From assembly GCF_018343695.1 (NCBI RefSeq), contig NZ_JAGYPJ010000001.1, positions 4,345,641 to 4,409,640 of the forward strand: a stretch of DNA of 64,000 bases, in the 5' to 3' direction. Numbering within the stretch: position 1 is the stretch's first letter; each line of letters starts with the position of its first letter. The translations under genes were made by a program, and so were the position numbers. This document shows positions 26,729 through 34,427 of this stretch, in pieces. The notes beneath the pieces are model-generated. The model worked only from the letters and a program-made list of their open reading frames with translations. It was not told where the DNA came from and did not search any database. This stretch comes from Lederbergia citrisecunda (GTDB lineage: Bacteria; Bacillota; Bacilli; Bacillales; Bacillaceae_C).

Positions 26729-27352
26729 TTGAGTAAACGAATACAAGGAACGTTTTTAGCATTTTTGTTACTAGTAACGGGCTGTTCTGGAAAAACTCTG
26801 ACAGACCCAACTACCAAAATAGATGTAGAAGTCGTTTCAGACATTACTTCCGATATGATCGTCATCCATGCAATGAACGATGAAATGGACAGAGGCAATC
26901 TTGATTTCTTTGATAAAGATATTGTGGTGGAACCTAGGTATTATGATAAACATCCAATCAAAAGAGGCGAAATCATTACCTACAAAGGGGATTGGGATGA
27001 AGGAATTGATGGGATTACCCGCGTGATAGCTTTTGAGGGTGATAACGTTAAGATTTCAACGGCACAATTTTATATAAACGGAAAAAAGTTGGATACATTT
27101 TATGGTAGAGCACATAGGTTAGGAAAGGATTTAAATCAATTGAAAAATGAGTTGGAGAAAGGGGATTTTGAGGCATCTCATATAGAACAGAATGTGGAAA
27201 ACATGGTTGAATATTTTCAGGATATAAGCGAAGAAGAAATTACGGTTCCAGAAGGATTTGTCTATGTTACGGGCGATGATTGGTTTAGAAGTGGCACAAT
27301 GGGAGTCTTACCTATAGAAAATATTACAGGAAAATTAATAGGATACAAATAG
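26729..27352 (+). CDS. S26 (signal peptidase I)-like lipoprotein lacking catalytic residues
   Basis: A 207-residue protein with a lipoprotein signal (LVTGC, Cys19) and a domain that follows type I signal peptidase: RGEIITYKG, ITRVIAFEGDNVKI, FYINGKKLDT, VPEGFVYVTGDDWFRSGTMG and IENITGKLIGY. In active enzymes the first block carries SMxPT and the second reads YVKRVIGxPGD; here the Ser motif is absent and the catalytic Lys position is Thr (I-T-R-V). It is therefore probably a non-enzymatic S26-fold lipoprotein. TTG start with AAAGGAGG 8 bases upstream. Confidence 0.75.
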   Translation: MSKRIQGTFLAFLLLVTGCSGKTLTDPTTKIDVEVVSDITSDMIVIHAMNDEMDRGNLDFFDKDIVVEPRYYDKHPIKRGEIITYKGDWDEGIDGITRVIAFEGDNVKISTAQFYINGKKLDTFYGRAHRLGKDLNQLKNELEKGDFEASHIEQNVENMVEYFQDISEEEITVPEGFVYVTGDDWFRSGTMGVLPIENITGKLIGYK

Positions 27353-27524
27353 AATCTTAAAAAAGTAATCTCTCTTGCTTGCTGAATGAAAACTTTACCG
27401 AGAACTGGTATTAATATCAATAAACATCTACTGTATATAATTGGCGATCTAATTTCTATTTTAGAATCAATAATTAATACGTCATTTCAATATAAATATT
27501 CACCAATGAATATAAAAGAGCAAT

Positions 27525-27565
27525 TCCATTTTGATCAATCATTTTTCAAAATGGAGTTTTTTATT
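27525..27565 (+). terminator. Terminator in the gap after the S26-like gene
   Basis: TCCATTTTGA (27525-27534) pairs with TCAAAATGGA (27546-27555) followed by GTTTTTTATTT. Confidence 0.7.
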
Positions 27566-27800
27566 TGTAATGTGATTTTGAAATAATTAAACAGTCGTAC
27601 GCCGAAATTCACGGAAACCCTATTCCACCAACGGTTTGGACGGTGCGTCCACGATACGTGGACAAAAAGAAAAAGAAAAAGAAAAAGAAAACTACTACTA
27701 TGTAGTCGGCGTGGCCAGTGATTGATTTTAATCATTTTTCAACAGGGTGTCCTTTTTGGCGTCTACCTCCTATATAGAAGGTGAAAGGGAGGTGAAGCAA
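27566..27800. other. Intergenic stretch with an A/G-rich tract
   Basis: The 27353-27800 gap carries no convincing gene. It contains a purine tract of AAAAAG units at 27664-27690 and, just before it, a short inverted repeat GTCCACG-ATA-CGTGGAC (27654-27663 region). The end merges into the ribosome site of the DUF1659 gene. Confidence 0.5.
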
Positions 27801-28019
27801 ATGGCACAGGGGATTTTAAAGTCAAGCAATTTGAAAGTTGTTTTTGACTACGGAGTGGACGAGCACAACAAGCCAATCTTCAAAACGAAGACGTTCAATC
27901 GTATTCGCCGAGATTCAACTGCGGATGAGCTTTACAGCGCGGCTATTGCAATTGGTTCCTTATCTCAAGAGCCAGTTTGGGCAATTGAACGAAATGATAG
28001 TTACGAGATTGGTGAGTAA
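27801..28019 (+). CDS. DUF1659 domain-containing protein
   Basis: A 72-residue protein that matches the DUF1659 pattern (LKVVFDYGVDEHNKPIFKTK; KTFNRIRRDSTADELYSAA). ATG at 27801 has GGGAGGTGA 7 bases upstream. It is first of three small genes (DUF1659, DUF2922, YvrJ) that occur together in many Bacillaceae; their function is unknown to me. Confidence 0.85.
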   Translation: MAQGILKSSNLKVVFDYGVDEHNKPIFKTKTFNRIRRDSTADELYSAAIAIGSLSQEPVWAIERNDSYEIGE

Positions 28020-28054
28020 AAAACAGAATTTCGCAGAAAGGGAGGTGAGAAGGA

Positions 28055-28279
28055 ATGAAAGTATTAGAGCTAAACTTTTTAACGGAAGAGGGAAAAACAT
28101 CGAAATTGACCATTGATCAGCCACTTGAGCCAGTGGATCCTGCTCAAGTGAAAGCTGCAATGGAAAACATCATCGCTTCCAACGTTTTCCTCGACACGGA
28201 TGGGAACCGATTTGTCGAAGCCAAGTCAGCACGACTCGTCGAAAGAAATGTTGAGGAAATAGACATAGATCTTGAATAA
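28055..28279 (+). CDS. DUF2922 domain-containing protein
   Basis: A 74-residue protein with the DUF2922 signature: LELNFLTEEGKTSKLTID, then PVDPAQVKAAMENII and FVEAKSARLVERN. It has a strong GGGAGGTGAGAAGG site and lies 35 bases after the DUF1659 gene. A perfect hairpin follows before the YvrJ gene. Confidence 0.85.
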   Translation: MKVLELNFLTEEGKTSKLTIDQPLEPVDPAQVKAAMENIIASNVFLDTDGNRFVEAKSARLVERNVEEIDIDLE

Positions 28280-28281
28280 CG

Positions 28282-28317
28282 AAAATAGGCTGACTCCAGT
28301 CCGGGTCAGCCTATTTT
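28282..28317 (+). terminator. Hairpin between DUF2922 and YvrJ genes
   Basis: AAAATAGGCTGAC (28282-28294) pairs perfectly with GTCAGCCTATTTT (28305-28317), then GTTT. It should lower read-through to the YvrJ gene. Confidence 0.75.
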
Positions 28318-28350
28318 GTTTATCGAAAAATGAAAGGAGTTGACCCAAAA

Positions 28351-28497
28351 GTGGAACAAATTCTCCCATTCCTAAGTGAGGTTGGTTTTCCGGCACTCGT
28401 AACCTTCTACTTACTGTACCGGATCGAAACAAAACTGGATGCCGTCCTTCAGTCCCTGCAAAGTTTGCCAGAGCGAATGCAGAAAATGAGGGAGTGA
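28351..28497 (+). CDS. YvrJ family small protein
   Basis: A 48-residue protein missed by length filters: GTG start, MEQILPFLSEVGFPALVTFY, one hydrophobic helix (~9-22), then YRIETKLDAVLQSLQSLP and a charged tail. This is the typical YvrJ pattern (EVGFPxxVTxYLLxRxExKLD). AAAGGAG lies about 11 bases upstream. It completes the DUF1659-DUF2922-YvrJ set and is probably a small membrane-anchored protein. Confidence 0.8.
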   Translation: MEQILPFLSEVGFPALVTFYLLYRIETKLDAVLQSLQSLPERMQKMRE

Positions 28498-28511
28498 GTA
28501 GTTGGGAAAGA

Positions 28512-28540
28512 ACAGCCTGCCGTGGTGTAGGGCAGGCTGT
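28512..28540 (+). terminator. Stem-loop after the YvrJ gene
   Basis: ACAGCCTGCC pairs perfectly with GGCAGGCTGT; no long T-run follows. Confidence 0.55.
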
Positions 28541-28660
28541 AAATACTTTATAATAGAGTCGAATTAGAAAATGGAAAAATTTTCAAAAAAGTATGGGCTT
28601 AGCTGAGATAGATGAATAAATAGATCATAGGCTTACGTTTTTTCAAAATAGCATTAACAA

Positions 28661-29122
28661 TTAAGGTTGCCAGACTTCCCACACGTTCCCATCAGGGTCG
28701 GCGAATGTTATATTTGGACCGCAAGTCACCCGTTCACCAATAATATTCACTCCATTTTCCTTAAAACGTTCGAAAAGTTCTTGGATATGTGGGGTTATGA
28801 AACAGCCAACGGCGTGTCGTTTACCTCCGTCCTGTGTCCATGAAAAGCCTAAACGACCGCCTTCTTCCGCCGACTTGTGAAGGAACAAAGCAGGAATAGT
28901 ACATGTAGCTGGGTCTGAAGTGGTTCCGTCAGCTTCGAAAAACCTCAAGATGGACATTTCCATCCCAGGCTCAACTTTATGGTTGTCTGCAGGTTGGCAT
29001 CCTAGGTTTTTCTGATACCATTTAACGGACTCATAGACATCATTGACTGGAACATAAATACAAGTCATTCCAGTTATATCTCTTAATCTTTTTTCCACTT
29101 TGGTTTCTTCATTTGTTTGCAT
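28661..29122 (-). CDS. VOC family protein (glyoxalase/bleomycin-resistance fold)
   Basis: A 153-residue vicinal-oxygen-chelate protein with two beta-alpha-beta-beta-beta modules: VPVNDVYESVKWYQKNLG (~24-41) and the C-terminal FADPDGNVWEVWQP, where the Glu is the usual metal ligand. Relatives include metalloenzymes and antibiotic-binding proteins; nothing here fixes the role. ATG on the minus strand follows GGAGATGGAG. Confidence 0.85.
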   Translation of the reverse strand: MQTNEETKVEKRLRDITGMTCIYVPVNDVYESVKWYQKNLGCQPADNHKVEPGMEMSILRFFEADGTTSDPATCTIPALFLHKSAEEGGRLGFSWTQDGGKRHAVGCFITPHIQELFERFKENGVNIIGERVTCGPNITFADPDGNVWEVWQP

Positions 29123-29490
29123 ACTCCATCTCCTCTCCGTAATGTGATAAATAATCTATAATTATCTTCTATTTCCAAAAAACGTTTTCCTGCTATTTTT
29201 TTAAAAAATAGCGGATTACTGTGAGTTGTCTTAAGTATAATTCTTTACAATCTTTTATCCGTGTTAACATATATCTAATTTCAATAAAAAGTACCGAAAA
29301 AGGGTCGTTATTTATAAAACAGAACCTTCTTTTAACTTCCCAAACTACTAGTTGTATAATCGGAAATATATGTTCCTTTTTTATTGCATCCTTCATTTTA
29401 TTATTCGTCAAATGTAGTAATAAAAATGGTCCATCAAAAATGCTTTTACCATTGCACTCTGTCGAAAGAACAATCCAATAGAAATGATTG
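29123..29490. other. Gap without a supported gene
   Basis: AT-rich; open frames on both strands have low-complexity composition and no ribosome site. I see no RNA motif or repeat. Confidence 0.5.
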
Positions 29491-29903
29491 GATTATCACT
29501 ATCTTATGTGGTGAGTGAACTGAAAGAAGGTATTTACGAGGAATGAATTGAAAATGGAATAACTTCAGTGTGGGACGGAGTTAACACTATTTTAATGTAT
29601 TCTAGTTTAAAACAAGAAATACATGAAGTATTACAAGCGAAATATGAAATGTTAGATTTCGTTGAAATTAAATAGGAATTTCATTTTGAGAATCCTTTAC
29701 GGAACAGAGCAAGTGCTATCTGTATTTGGGTATAATAATGATGAGAAATGTTCGTTTCATGAAGGCGCGAAATATTTTGGGATGAAAAAATTGAATATCT
29801 TTTTGATCCAGATAATTTCGAAAAAGAAGTTAAAATATATATTTTTACTGCTTCCTTTGCAAGCATGGTGATCGAATCTAATAGATTCGATGTAATGAGT
29901 TGA
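29490..29903 (+). pseudogene. Degenerate gene remnant, family unknown
   Basis: Protein-like pieces run in one direction but in different frames: VVSELKEGIYEE, then ENGITSVWDGVNTILMYSS and LKQEIHEVLQAKYEM up to a stop at about 29674; LYGTEQVLSVFGYNNDEKC at ~29695-29750; and WDEKIEYLFDPDNFEKEV to a stop at 29901. At least two frameshifts and two in-frame stops break it. I do not recognise the parent family. Confidence 0.45.
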
Positions 29904-29906
29904 AGC

Positions 29907-30233
29907 TTAGTTATCTTTTACCTCAATCAAATATATCTTCTTTTCAAAACTACCCCGCTTTTCAGCTTTTTCTTGCCGAATTTTTTCTATTGCATTGAAA
30001 TCTGCCCCGTGTATGGTAGCTGCAGCATTAATTAACTCTAATAAATCTGCTAGTTCTTCCAAGGCGTCATCATCGCTTTCTGTAGATTCGTATTCTTTTA
30101 ATTCTTCATGCATTTTTTTTAGAAGTTCTGTATGGAATTCATGATCTTCAAGAATTCGACTTTTTGACCATTTTCCATTTGCTTTAATAATTTCCGGAAT
30201 CCGGTCACGAACGAGTTTGTTATATATAGGCAT
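29907..30233 (-). CDS. MazG-like nucleoside triphosphate pyrophosphohydrolase
   Basis: A 108-residue protein of the phosphoribosyl-ATP-pyrophosphohydrolase-like group. Seen: YNKLVRDRIPEIIKANG at the N terminus, the helix pair with acidic metal ligands KMHEELKEYES and ALEELADLLELINAAA, and the tail KAEKRGSFEKKIYL. Members house-clean abnormal nucleotides. The length is typical of this small all-alpha subgroup. Confidence 0.88.
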   Translation of the reverse strand: MPIYNKLVRDRIPEIIKANGKWSKSRILEDHEFHTELLKKMHEELKEYESTESDDDALEELADLLELINAAATIHGADFNAIEKIRQEKAEKRGSFEKKIYLIEVKDN

Positions 30234-30404
30234 ATAGCTTATATCTCCTTTAATGTTGTTAATATTATTCTACCAAATTCACAAATATTCTGTAATATAA
30301 AGAAACCTATAAATTCAATGGTTATGGGTAAATAGACGTTAAAGGATTTATACTATATTCTAAAAGGAGATTTTAGAAATAACTGGATAAAGGAGAAACC
30401 AGCT

Positions 30405-30686
30405 ATGCCTAATCCAAATGAAAATGAAATAAAAGGAATCCAAAAAGCCTATAAACCTGACCTGGTTGTGCCTATTTTTACAACTCTTATTTGCAGTGCA
30501 CCATACTTTCATCTACTTTTGGATATCGTCGATAAAGATTACAGTAGGTTACTATTTTTAGCTATTATATCTGCGCCACTGATTGCTTATATTAGCATTA
30601 TTTGGACAAGATACTTTTATAATATGAGCAAGTATAGAGATGAGGTTCATTCTTATCTTCAAGATCCTGAAAAGTACGTTTGGTAA
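30405..30686 (+). CDS. Small membrane protein of unknown function
   Basis: A 93-residue protein with two hydrophobic segments (~22-40 and ~50-70) and an N-terminal polar stretch (PNPNENEIKGIQKAYKPD). ATG follows AAAGGAGAAACC. The C terminus ends 22 bases before the NUDIX start. I recognise no family; a role in the same transcript as the NUDIX gene is possible. Confidence 0.65.
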   Translation: MPNPNENEIKGIQKAYKPDLVVPIFTTLICSAPYFHLLLDIVDKDYSRLLFLAIISAPLIAYISIIWTRYFYNMSKYRDEVHSYLQDPEKYVW

Positions 30687-30708
30687 CGAAAAGTTGATGG
30701 AGGTTACG

Positions 30709-31110
30709 ATGAAAAAAGACATACATGTTGTTGGGGCAGTCATCGTTGATAACGGGAAAATCTTGTGTGCACAAAGAGGTGCTAGTAAAATCCTTCCGCT
30801 AAAATGGGAGTTTCCAGGTGGGAAAATTGAAAAAGGAGAAACACCGCAGGATGCTTTGAAGCGAGAAATCAAAGAGGAGATGCACTGTGAAATCGAAGTA
30901 GGGGAGCAAATGGAACATACTGTTTATGAATATCATTTTGGTATTGTTCATTTAACAACATATATTTGTAAGCTTATAGATGGGAAACCAAAATTAACGG
31001 AACATGTGGCGATCCAATGGCTGTTACCAGATGAACTACAAACATTGGACTGGGCACCTGCCGATATTCCAACTATTAAAAAGCTAATTAGTTTAGCCAC
31101 GCATAAATGA
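30709..31110 (+). CDS. NUDIX (MutT-like) nucleoside triphosphate pyrophosphohydrolase
   Basis: A 133-residue NUDIX enzyme. The Nudix box is complete: GGKIEKGETPQDALKREIKEEM (~38-59, essential G...E, REx2EE). IHVVGAVIVDNGKILCAQRG and PLKWEFPGG place it with MutT/CTP-pyrophosphohydrolase-like sanitising enzymes. The ATG at 30709, after GGAGGTTACG, is chosen over an upstream in-frame ATG within the preceding gene. Confidence 0.88.
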   Translation: MKKDIHVVGAVIVDNGKILCAQRGASKILPLKWEFPGGKIEKGETPQDALKREIKEEMHCEIEVGEQMEHTVYEYHFGIVHLTTYICKLIDGKPKLTEHVAIQWLLPDELQTLDWAPADIPTIKKLISLATHK

Positions 31111-31141
31111 AATATAGTGTTTATAATGAGGGAGTGCATTC

Positions 31142-31672
31142 ATGACTTTATATACATATAAATTCCCATTTTATAAAGGGAGTACCAAATCAATTGATAT
31201 ATTCGATGAACAGCAAGTTAAGGTTGGTTCATTTAAGAGATTCTACGGCGGTATTTTCCAAAAAACGATTGACCGAGTAATGAGTTCAGATTTTGTCATA
31301 AATGTTCGCGCTGAAGATACCAGTTCCGAATTATTTTGTGAACTGAAGGAAAATATGGATTGGAGGTCGTGGTTACGTAGTAGCTGGAGCGGCCAATCTA
31401 GTAATCTAGGCGATTTTGCACTCATCGATAAATCCAAAATTAAAACCGAACCTCGAATGGAAATACATACAAGTCAAGGAAATAAGTATTTTATCTATAA
31501 ACATTTTGGCGACAGGAGAACGTTTATTGTTAATGAAACAAGAGTGACATTAGCTGAAATTTCATATGATAAACTGCTGCCTCCTCAGACAATCAATATT
31601 GATTTATCTTCCCAAGAATTGCATGTTCTTGAGGTTGCTACCATGTATTATCTATTCACTATGAAGTATTGA
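31142..31672 (+). CDS. Tubby C-terminal domain-like protein
   Basis: A 176-residue protein dominated by beta strands: LYTYKFPFYKGSTKSIDIFD, then VGSFKRFYGG, INVRAED, KTEPRMEIH and FIVNETRVTLAEISY. The alternation of short strands and the MYYLF helix near the end resembles the tubby C-terminal/LURP-one-like barrel found in several Bacillus proteins. It has a GGGAG site and lies 31 bases after the NUDIX gene. Function unknown. Confidence 0.6.
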   Translation: MTLYTYKFPFYKGSTKSIDIFDEQQVKVGSFKRFYGGIFQKTIDRVMSSDFVINVRAEDTSSELFCELKENMDWRSWLRSSWSGQSSNLGDFALIDKSKIKTEPRMEIHTSQGNKYFIYKHFGDRRTFIVNETRVTLAEISYDKLLPPQTINIDLSSQELHVLEVATMYYLFTMKY

Positions 31673-31760
31673 AAAGATTATTTGCAAATGATTTACTGTC
31701 ATAAATTCCTTTGTTATAAAACAACATATAGGGGGATATTTAACGCATTACAAGTTCAAT

Positions 31761-31808
31761 AAGGTACACACGAAGTCACCTAAAAGTGAATTCGTGTGTA
31801 CCTTTTCT
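31761..31808 (+). terminator. Strong terminator after the tubby-like gene
   Basis: AAGGTACACACGAA (31761-31774) pairs perfectly with TTCGTGTGTACCTT (31791-31804), then TTCTTA. The remainder of the 31673-32013 gap shows nothing else. Confidence 0.8.
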
Positions 31809-32013
31809 TATGGAAGCCACGACTAAAATCCTGAAATAAACAACTAACCTTAGTTATAAATGCCTAAATTGATAATTTCTAAAGGTAAATAAAATGGAAA
31901 AATGGAATCTAAATATAACAGTTTTTGTAAGAGGGGGGTGTTTATTACTTAAAGCAATCGAGACGATACAAAATTTTAAATAAAATAATTTGAGAGGGGT
32001 TGGATTTCAAAAA

Positions 32014-33927
32014 ATGCGGAATAAAGTGAAGTTTCTCTGGATTACTACAATTGTGCTGTTATATTCGCTGTTACTTACATCTTCATTTAGCGCTGAAAAC
32101 ATTACTGGGACATATCCCTTGGATTCATCTTCCAAGAGTATTAATTTAGGTAAGGTGAGGCAAATGAAAGCTAATTCTAGGACTGTTAGAAATATATCCA
32201 CTTCTGAATTTATAAATCCTGTTAATACTGCAGGAGCAGATCCATACGTTATGCTACATTCAGATGGTTACTATTATTTTACCCGTACTTTAGGACATAG
32301 GCTTGATATATGGAAGTCAAGAACATTAACTGGAATTGACCTTGGCGAGCGCAAAACGGTATGGACCACTCCACCACATTTAAGAGACATTTGGGCGCCG
32401 GAAATTCATTATATTAATGGAAAATGGTATATCTACTATACGGCCAACACTGGATGTGGAGATGCATGCCGCGGGATTTACGTTCTAGAGAATTCTTCTG
32501 CAGATCCTTTAAAAGGGGAATGGGTTGATAAAGGCAAAGTTAATACGGAATACTCCGGACTTGATGGAACCGTATTTGAACATAATGGTCAAATGTATTT
32601 CGCGTACGCAGCATATGGAAACTGGTCTGGTCAACATGGAAGTGCTATAGCGATTGCTCAGATGTCTAATCCATGGACATTAAGTGGAGAAAATGCTATT
32701 TTGACTTATCCAGAATATGAATGGGAAAAGAAAGGTATGCACGTAAATGAAGGCGCTATCATCCTGAAACGAAATGATAAACTCTTCCTCATCTTTTCAG
32801 GAAGTGCCTGTTGGGAAGATGACTATGCCATCGGAATGTTAACAACTTCAGTGGATAGTAATCTAATAGAGCCTGATTCTTGGTCAAAATCACCAGAGCC
32901 ATTATTTAGTAAATCTATCGAAAATGGTGTTTATGGTCCAGGGCATAATTCATTTGTTCAATCAAAAGATGGAAGTGAAGATTGGATTGTTTACCATGGT
33001 AACAGTGCACCTGGACAAGGATGTGGAGCTCGTCCAACAAGGATGCAAAAAATCACTTGGAATGATGATGGCACACCAGACTTTGGTGTTCCAACGAATG
33101 GTCCTTTAGAAGTTCCATCCGCTGAATATAAAATTGAAGCGGAACACGGCACTCTTCATAAAGTAAAATTAAATAGTAGAAAAGATGCTTCCAATCAAAC
33201 AGTAGCCCTTAATAATGTGAATAGCTCCCTGCTCATTGAGGATATAAATGTTCCAGAGGCAGGAACGTATACCATGACGGTTACGTATTCCAATTATGCA
33301 GGGGCAGATGCGACAAACTACGTATCTGTTAATGGAAGATCTCAGTCTATTTTAACTTATCCAAGTACTGGCAATAACAATTTCAGTACAGTTACAATGG
33401 ATGTTGATCTTAAAAAAGGATATAACAATACCATACAATTTATGAAAAAAAAACATTTGGTTGAAATTGATTATATTGAGATCTCCGGCGAAGTCAGCTT
33501 CTCAATTGATGCGGGTGCAACTTATAAACTAGTGAATCCTAATGGAAATAAAGTATTGCACGTCGATGAAAGGAATAATGTGTTAGCATGGGATGACTCG
33601 AATGGAGGAGCTTCTCAAACTTGGCAAATGGTTGAGTTGACAGATGGAAGTTATAAAGTTATTCATCCTGCCAATGGTAAAGTGCTTTCGCTAGATGGCA
33701 ACCCTGCAGAGGCATGGGTAAATGTGAATGTTCAAGATTGGAATGGGGCTGATATACAAAAATGGAAATTAGTCCATGTAGGCAATGGATATTACAAATT
33801 ACTCAATGTCGCTAGCGGAAAGGCACTAGATGTGGGTGGGGCAAGTATTGAAAATGAGAATGTAGGAACATGGGAGGACCTCCCGGGTGGAATTGCGCAA
33901 ATGTGGTTATTTTACAAATTAGATTGA
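32014..33927 (+). CDS. Secreted GH43 family glycoside hydrolase with CBM6-like and ricin-type lectin domains
   Basis: A 637-residue secreted enzyme. Signal peptide ~1-27 (FLWITTIVLLYSLLLTSSFS). The GH43 five-bladed propeller (~60-365) has the catalytic base in GADPYVMLHSDGYYY, the middle Asp in GLDGTVFEHNGQMY and the acid Glu in MHVNEGAIILKRN. A CBM6/35-like beta-sandwich (~370-490; YKIEAEHGTL, VEIDYIEI) and a ricin-B-type beta-trefoil (~500-637; three W-x-x-V/L repeats with QTWQMV, QKWKLV, QMWLFY) follow. Arabinofuranosidase/arabinanase/xylosidase activities are typical of GH43. The ATG at 32014 is chosen for the signal peptide; a TTG at 31990 is in frame. Confidence 0.88.
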   Translation: MRNKVKFLWITTIVLLYSLLLTSSFSAENITGTYPLDSSSKSINLGKVRQMKANSRTVRNISTSEFINPVNTAGADPYVMLHSDGYYYFTRTLGHRLDIWKSRTLTGIDLGERKTVWTTPPHLRDIWAPEIHYINGKWYIYYTANTGCGDACRGIYVLENSSADPLKGEWVDKGKVNTEYSGLDGTVFEHNGQMYFAYAAYGNWSGQHGSAIAIAQMSNPWTLSGENAILTYPEYEWEKKGMHVNEGAIILKRNDKLFLIFSGSACWEDDYAIGMLTTSVDSNLIEPDSWSKSPEPLFSKSIENGVYGPGHNSFVQSKDGSEDWIVYHGNSAPGQGCGARPTRMQKITWNDDGTPDFGVPTNGPLEVPSAEYKIEAEHGTLHKVKLNSRKDASNQTVALNNVNSSLLIEDINVPEAGTYTMTVTYSNYAGADATNYVSVNGRSQSILTYPSTGNNNFSTVTMDVDLKKGYNNTIQFMKKKHLVEIDYIEISGEVSFSIDAGATYKLVNPNGNKVLHVDERNNVLAWDDSNGGASQTWQMVELTDGSYKVIHPANGKVLSLDGNPAEAWVNVNVQDWNGADIQKWKLVHVGNGYYKLLNVASGKALDVGGASIENENVGTWEDLPGGIAQMWLFYKLD

Positions 33928-34013
33928 TGATGTGAAAAATGAAAAATTTCTATAATGGGTGACTCAGGAATAATTGGAGGAAAAGTTATGTAATTAAAAT
34001 CTAAAAGATTAGG

Positions 34014-34281
34014 AAGGGGCTGTCTAATAAGCTCTAAAATCAATTAAAAAAGCACATAATTGATATTGGTACAATGTTGATTGGAGCGGAAGGTGTGAGA
34101 CTCCTGCGGAAATACGCGGCAGGGGAGATCCCGCAGGCGCTGGCGCCGAGGAAGCTCCCCGTACCGCCCGCGGAAAGCGAACAGCTGCAGCGGAAATCAA
34201 CAATCCAGGTTAAGAGAGCAAATTAAATAAAAAGAGAGGACTCCCAAAAGTCAATTACTATGACTTTTTGGACACCCCCTT
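34014..34281. mobile_element. MITE-like element with terminal inverted repeats
   Basis: AAGGGGCTGTCTAA (34014-34027) and the inverse of TTGGACACCCCCTT (34268-34281) match at 12 of 14 positions. The inside holds a GC-rich segment (GGAGCGGAAGGTGTGAGAC, CTCCTGCGG, GGCGCTGGCGCCGAGGAAGC, GCGGAAAGCGAAC) that I know as a common intergenic repeat in Bacillaceae, and the right end carries a stem CCAAAAGTCA/TGACTTTTTGG. No transposase is encoded, so it is non-autonomous. Confidence 0.65.
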
Positions 34282-34366
34282 TGTGTAGGTATGAGGTGAA
34301 ATATTTATTTTTTAATTAAATTTTTTTTTAGAAGGCCTTAAGGTTTTTTGATTTTCTAATATTAGC

Positions 34367-34393
34367 TGTCACAAAATCCTTTCCTTAATCGTT
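34367..34393 (+). promoter_or_regulatory. Candidate ECF41-dependent promoter (module 1)
   Basis: TGTCACA (34367-34373), exactly 16 bases, then CGTT (34390-34393), 35 bases before the oxidoreductase ATG. This matches the ECF41 target motif as I recall it (TGTCACA-N16-CGTC). The same TGTCACA-N16-xGTT recurs before both other ECF41 modules in this window. Confidence 0.65.
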
Positions 34394-34427
34394 TTGATTA
34401 CAGAACGATATTTAGGAGGGATTTTTT

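Noticed and set aside
27386-27586. 66-codon frame after the S26-like gene
   Set aside because: No ribosome site; its 3' half overlaps a clear intrinsic terminator.
29221-29481. 86-codon frame in the gap after the VOC gene
   Set aside because: Serine/isoleucine-rich low-complexity product, no ribosome site, overlaps an equal frame on the other strand.
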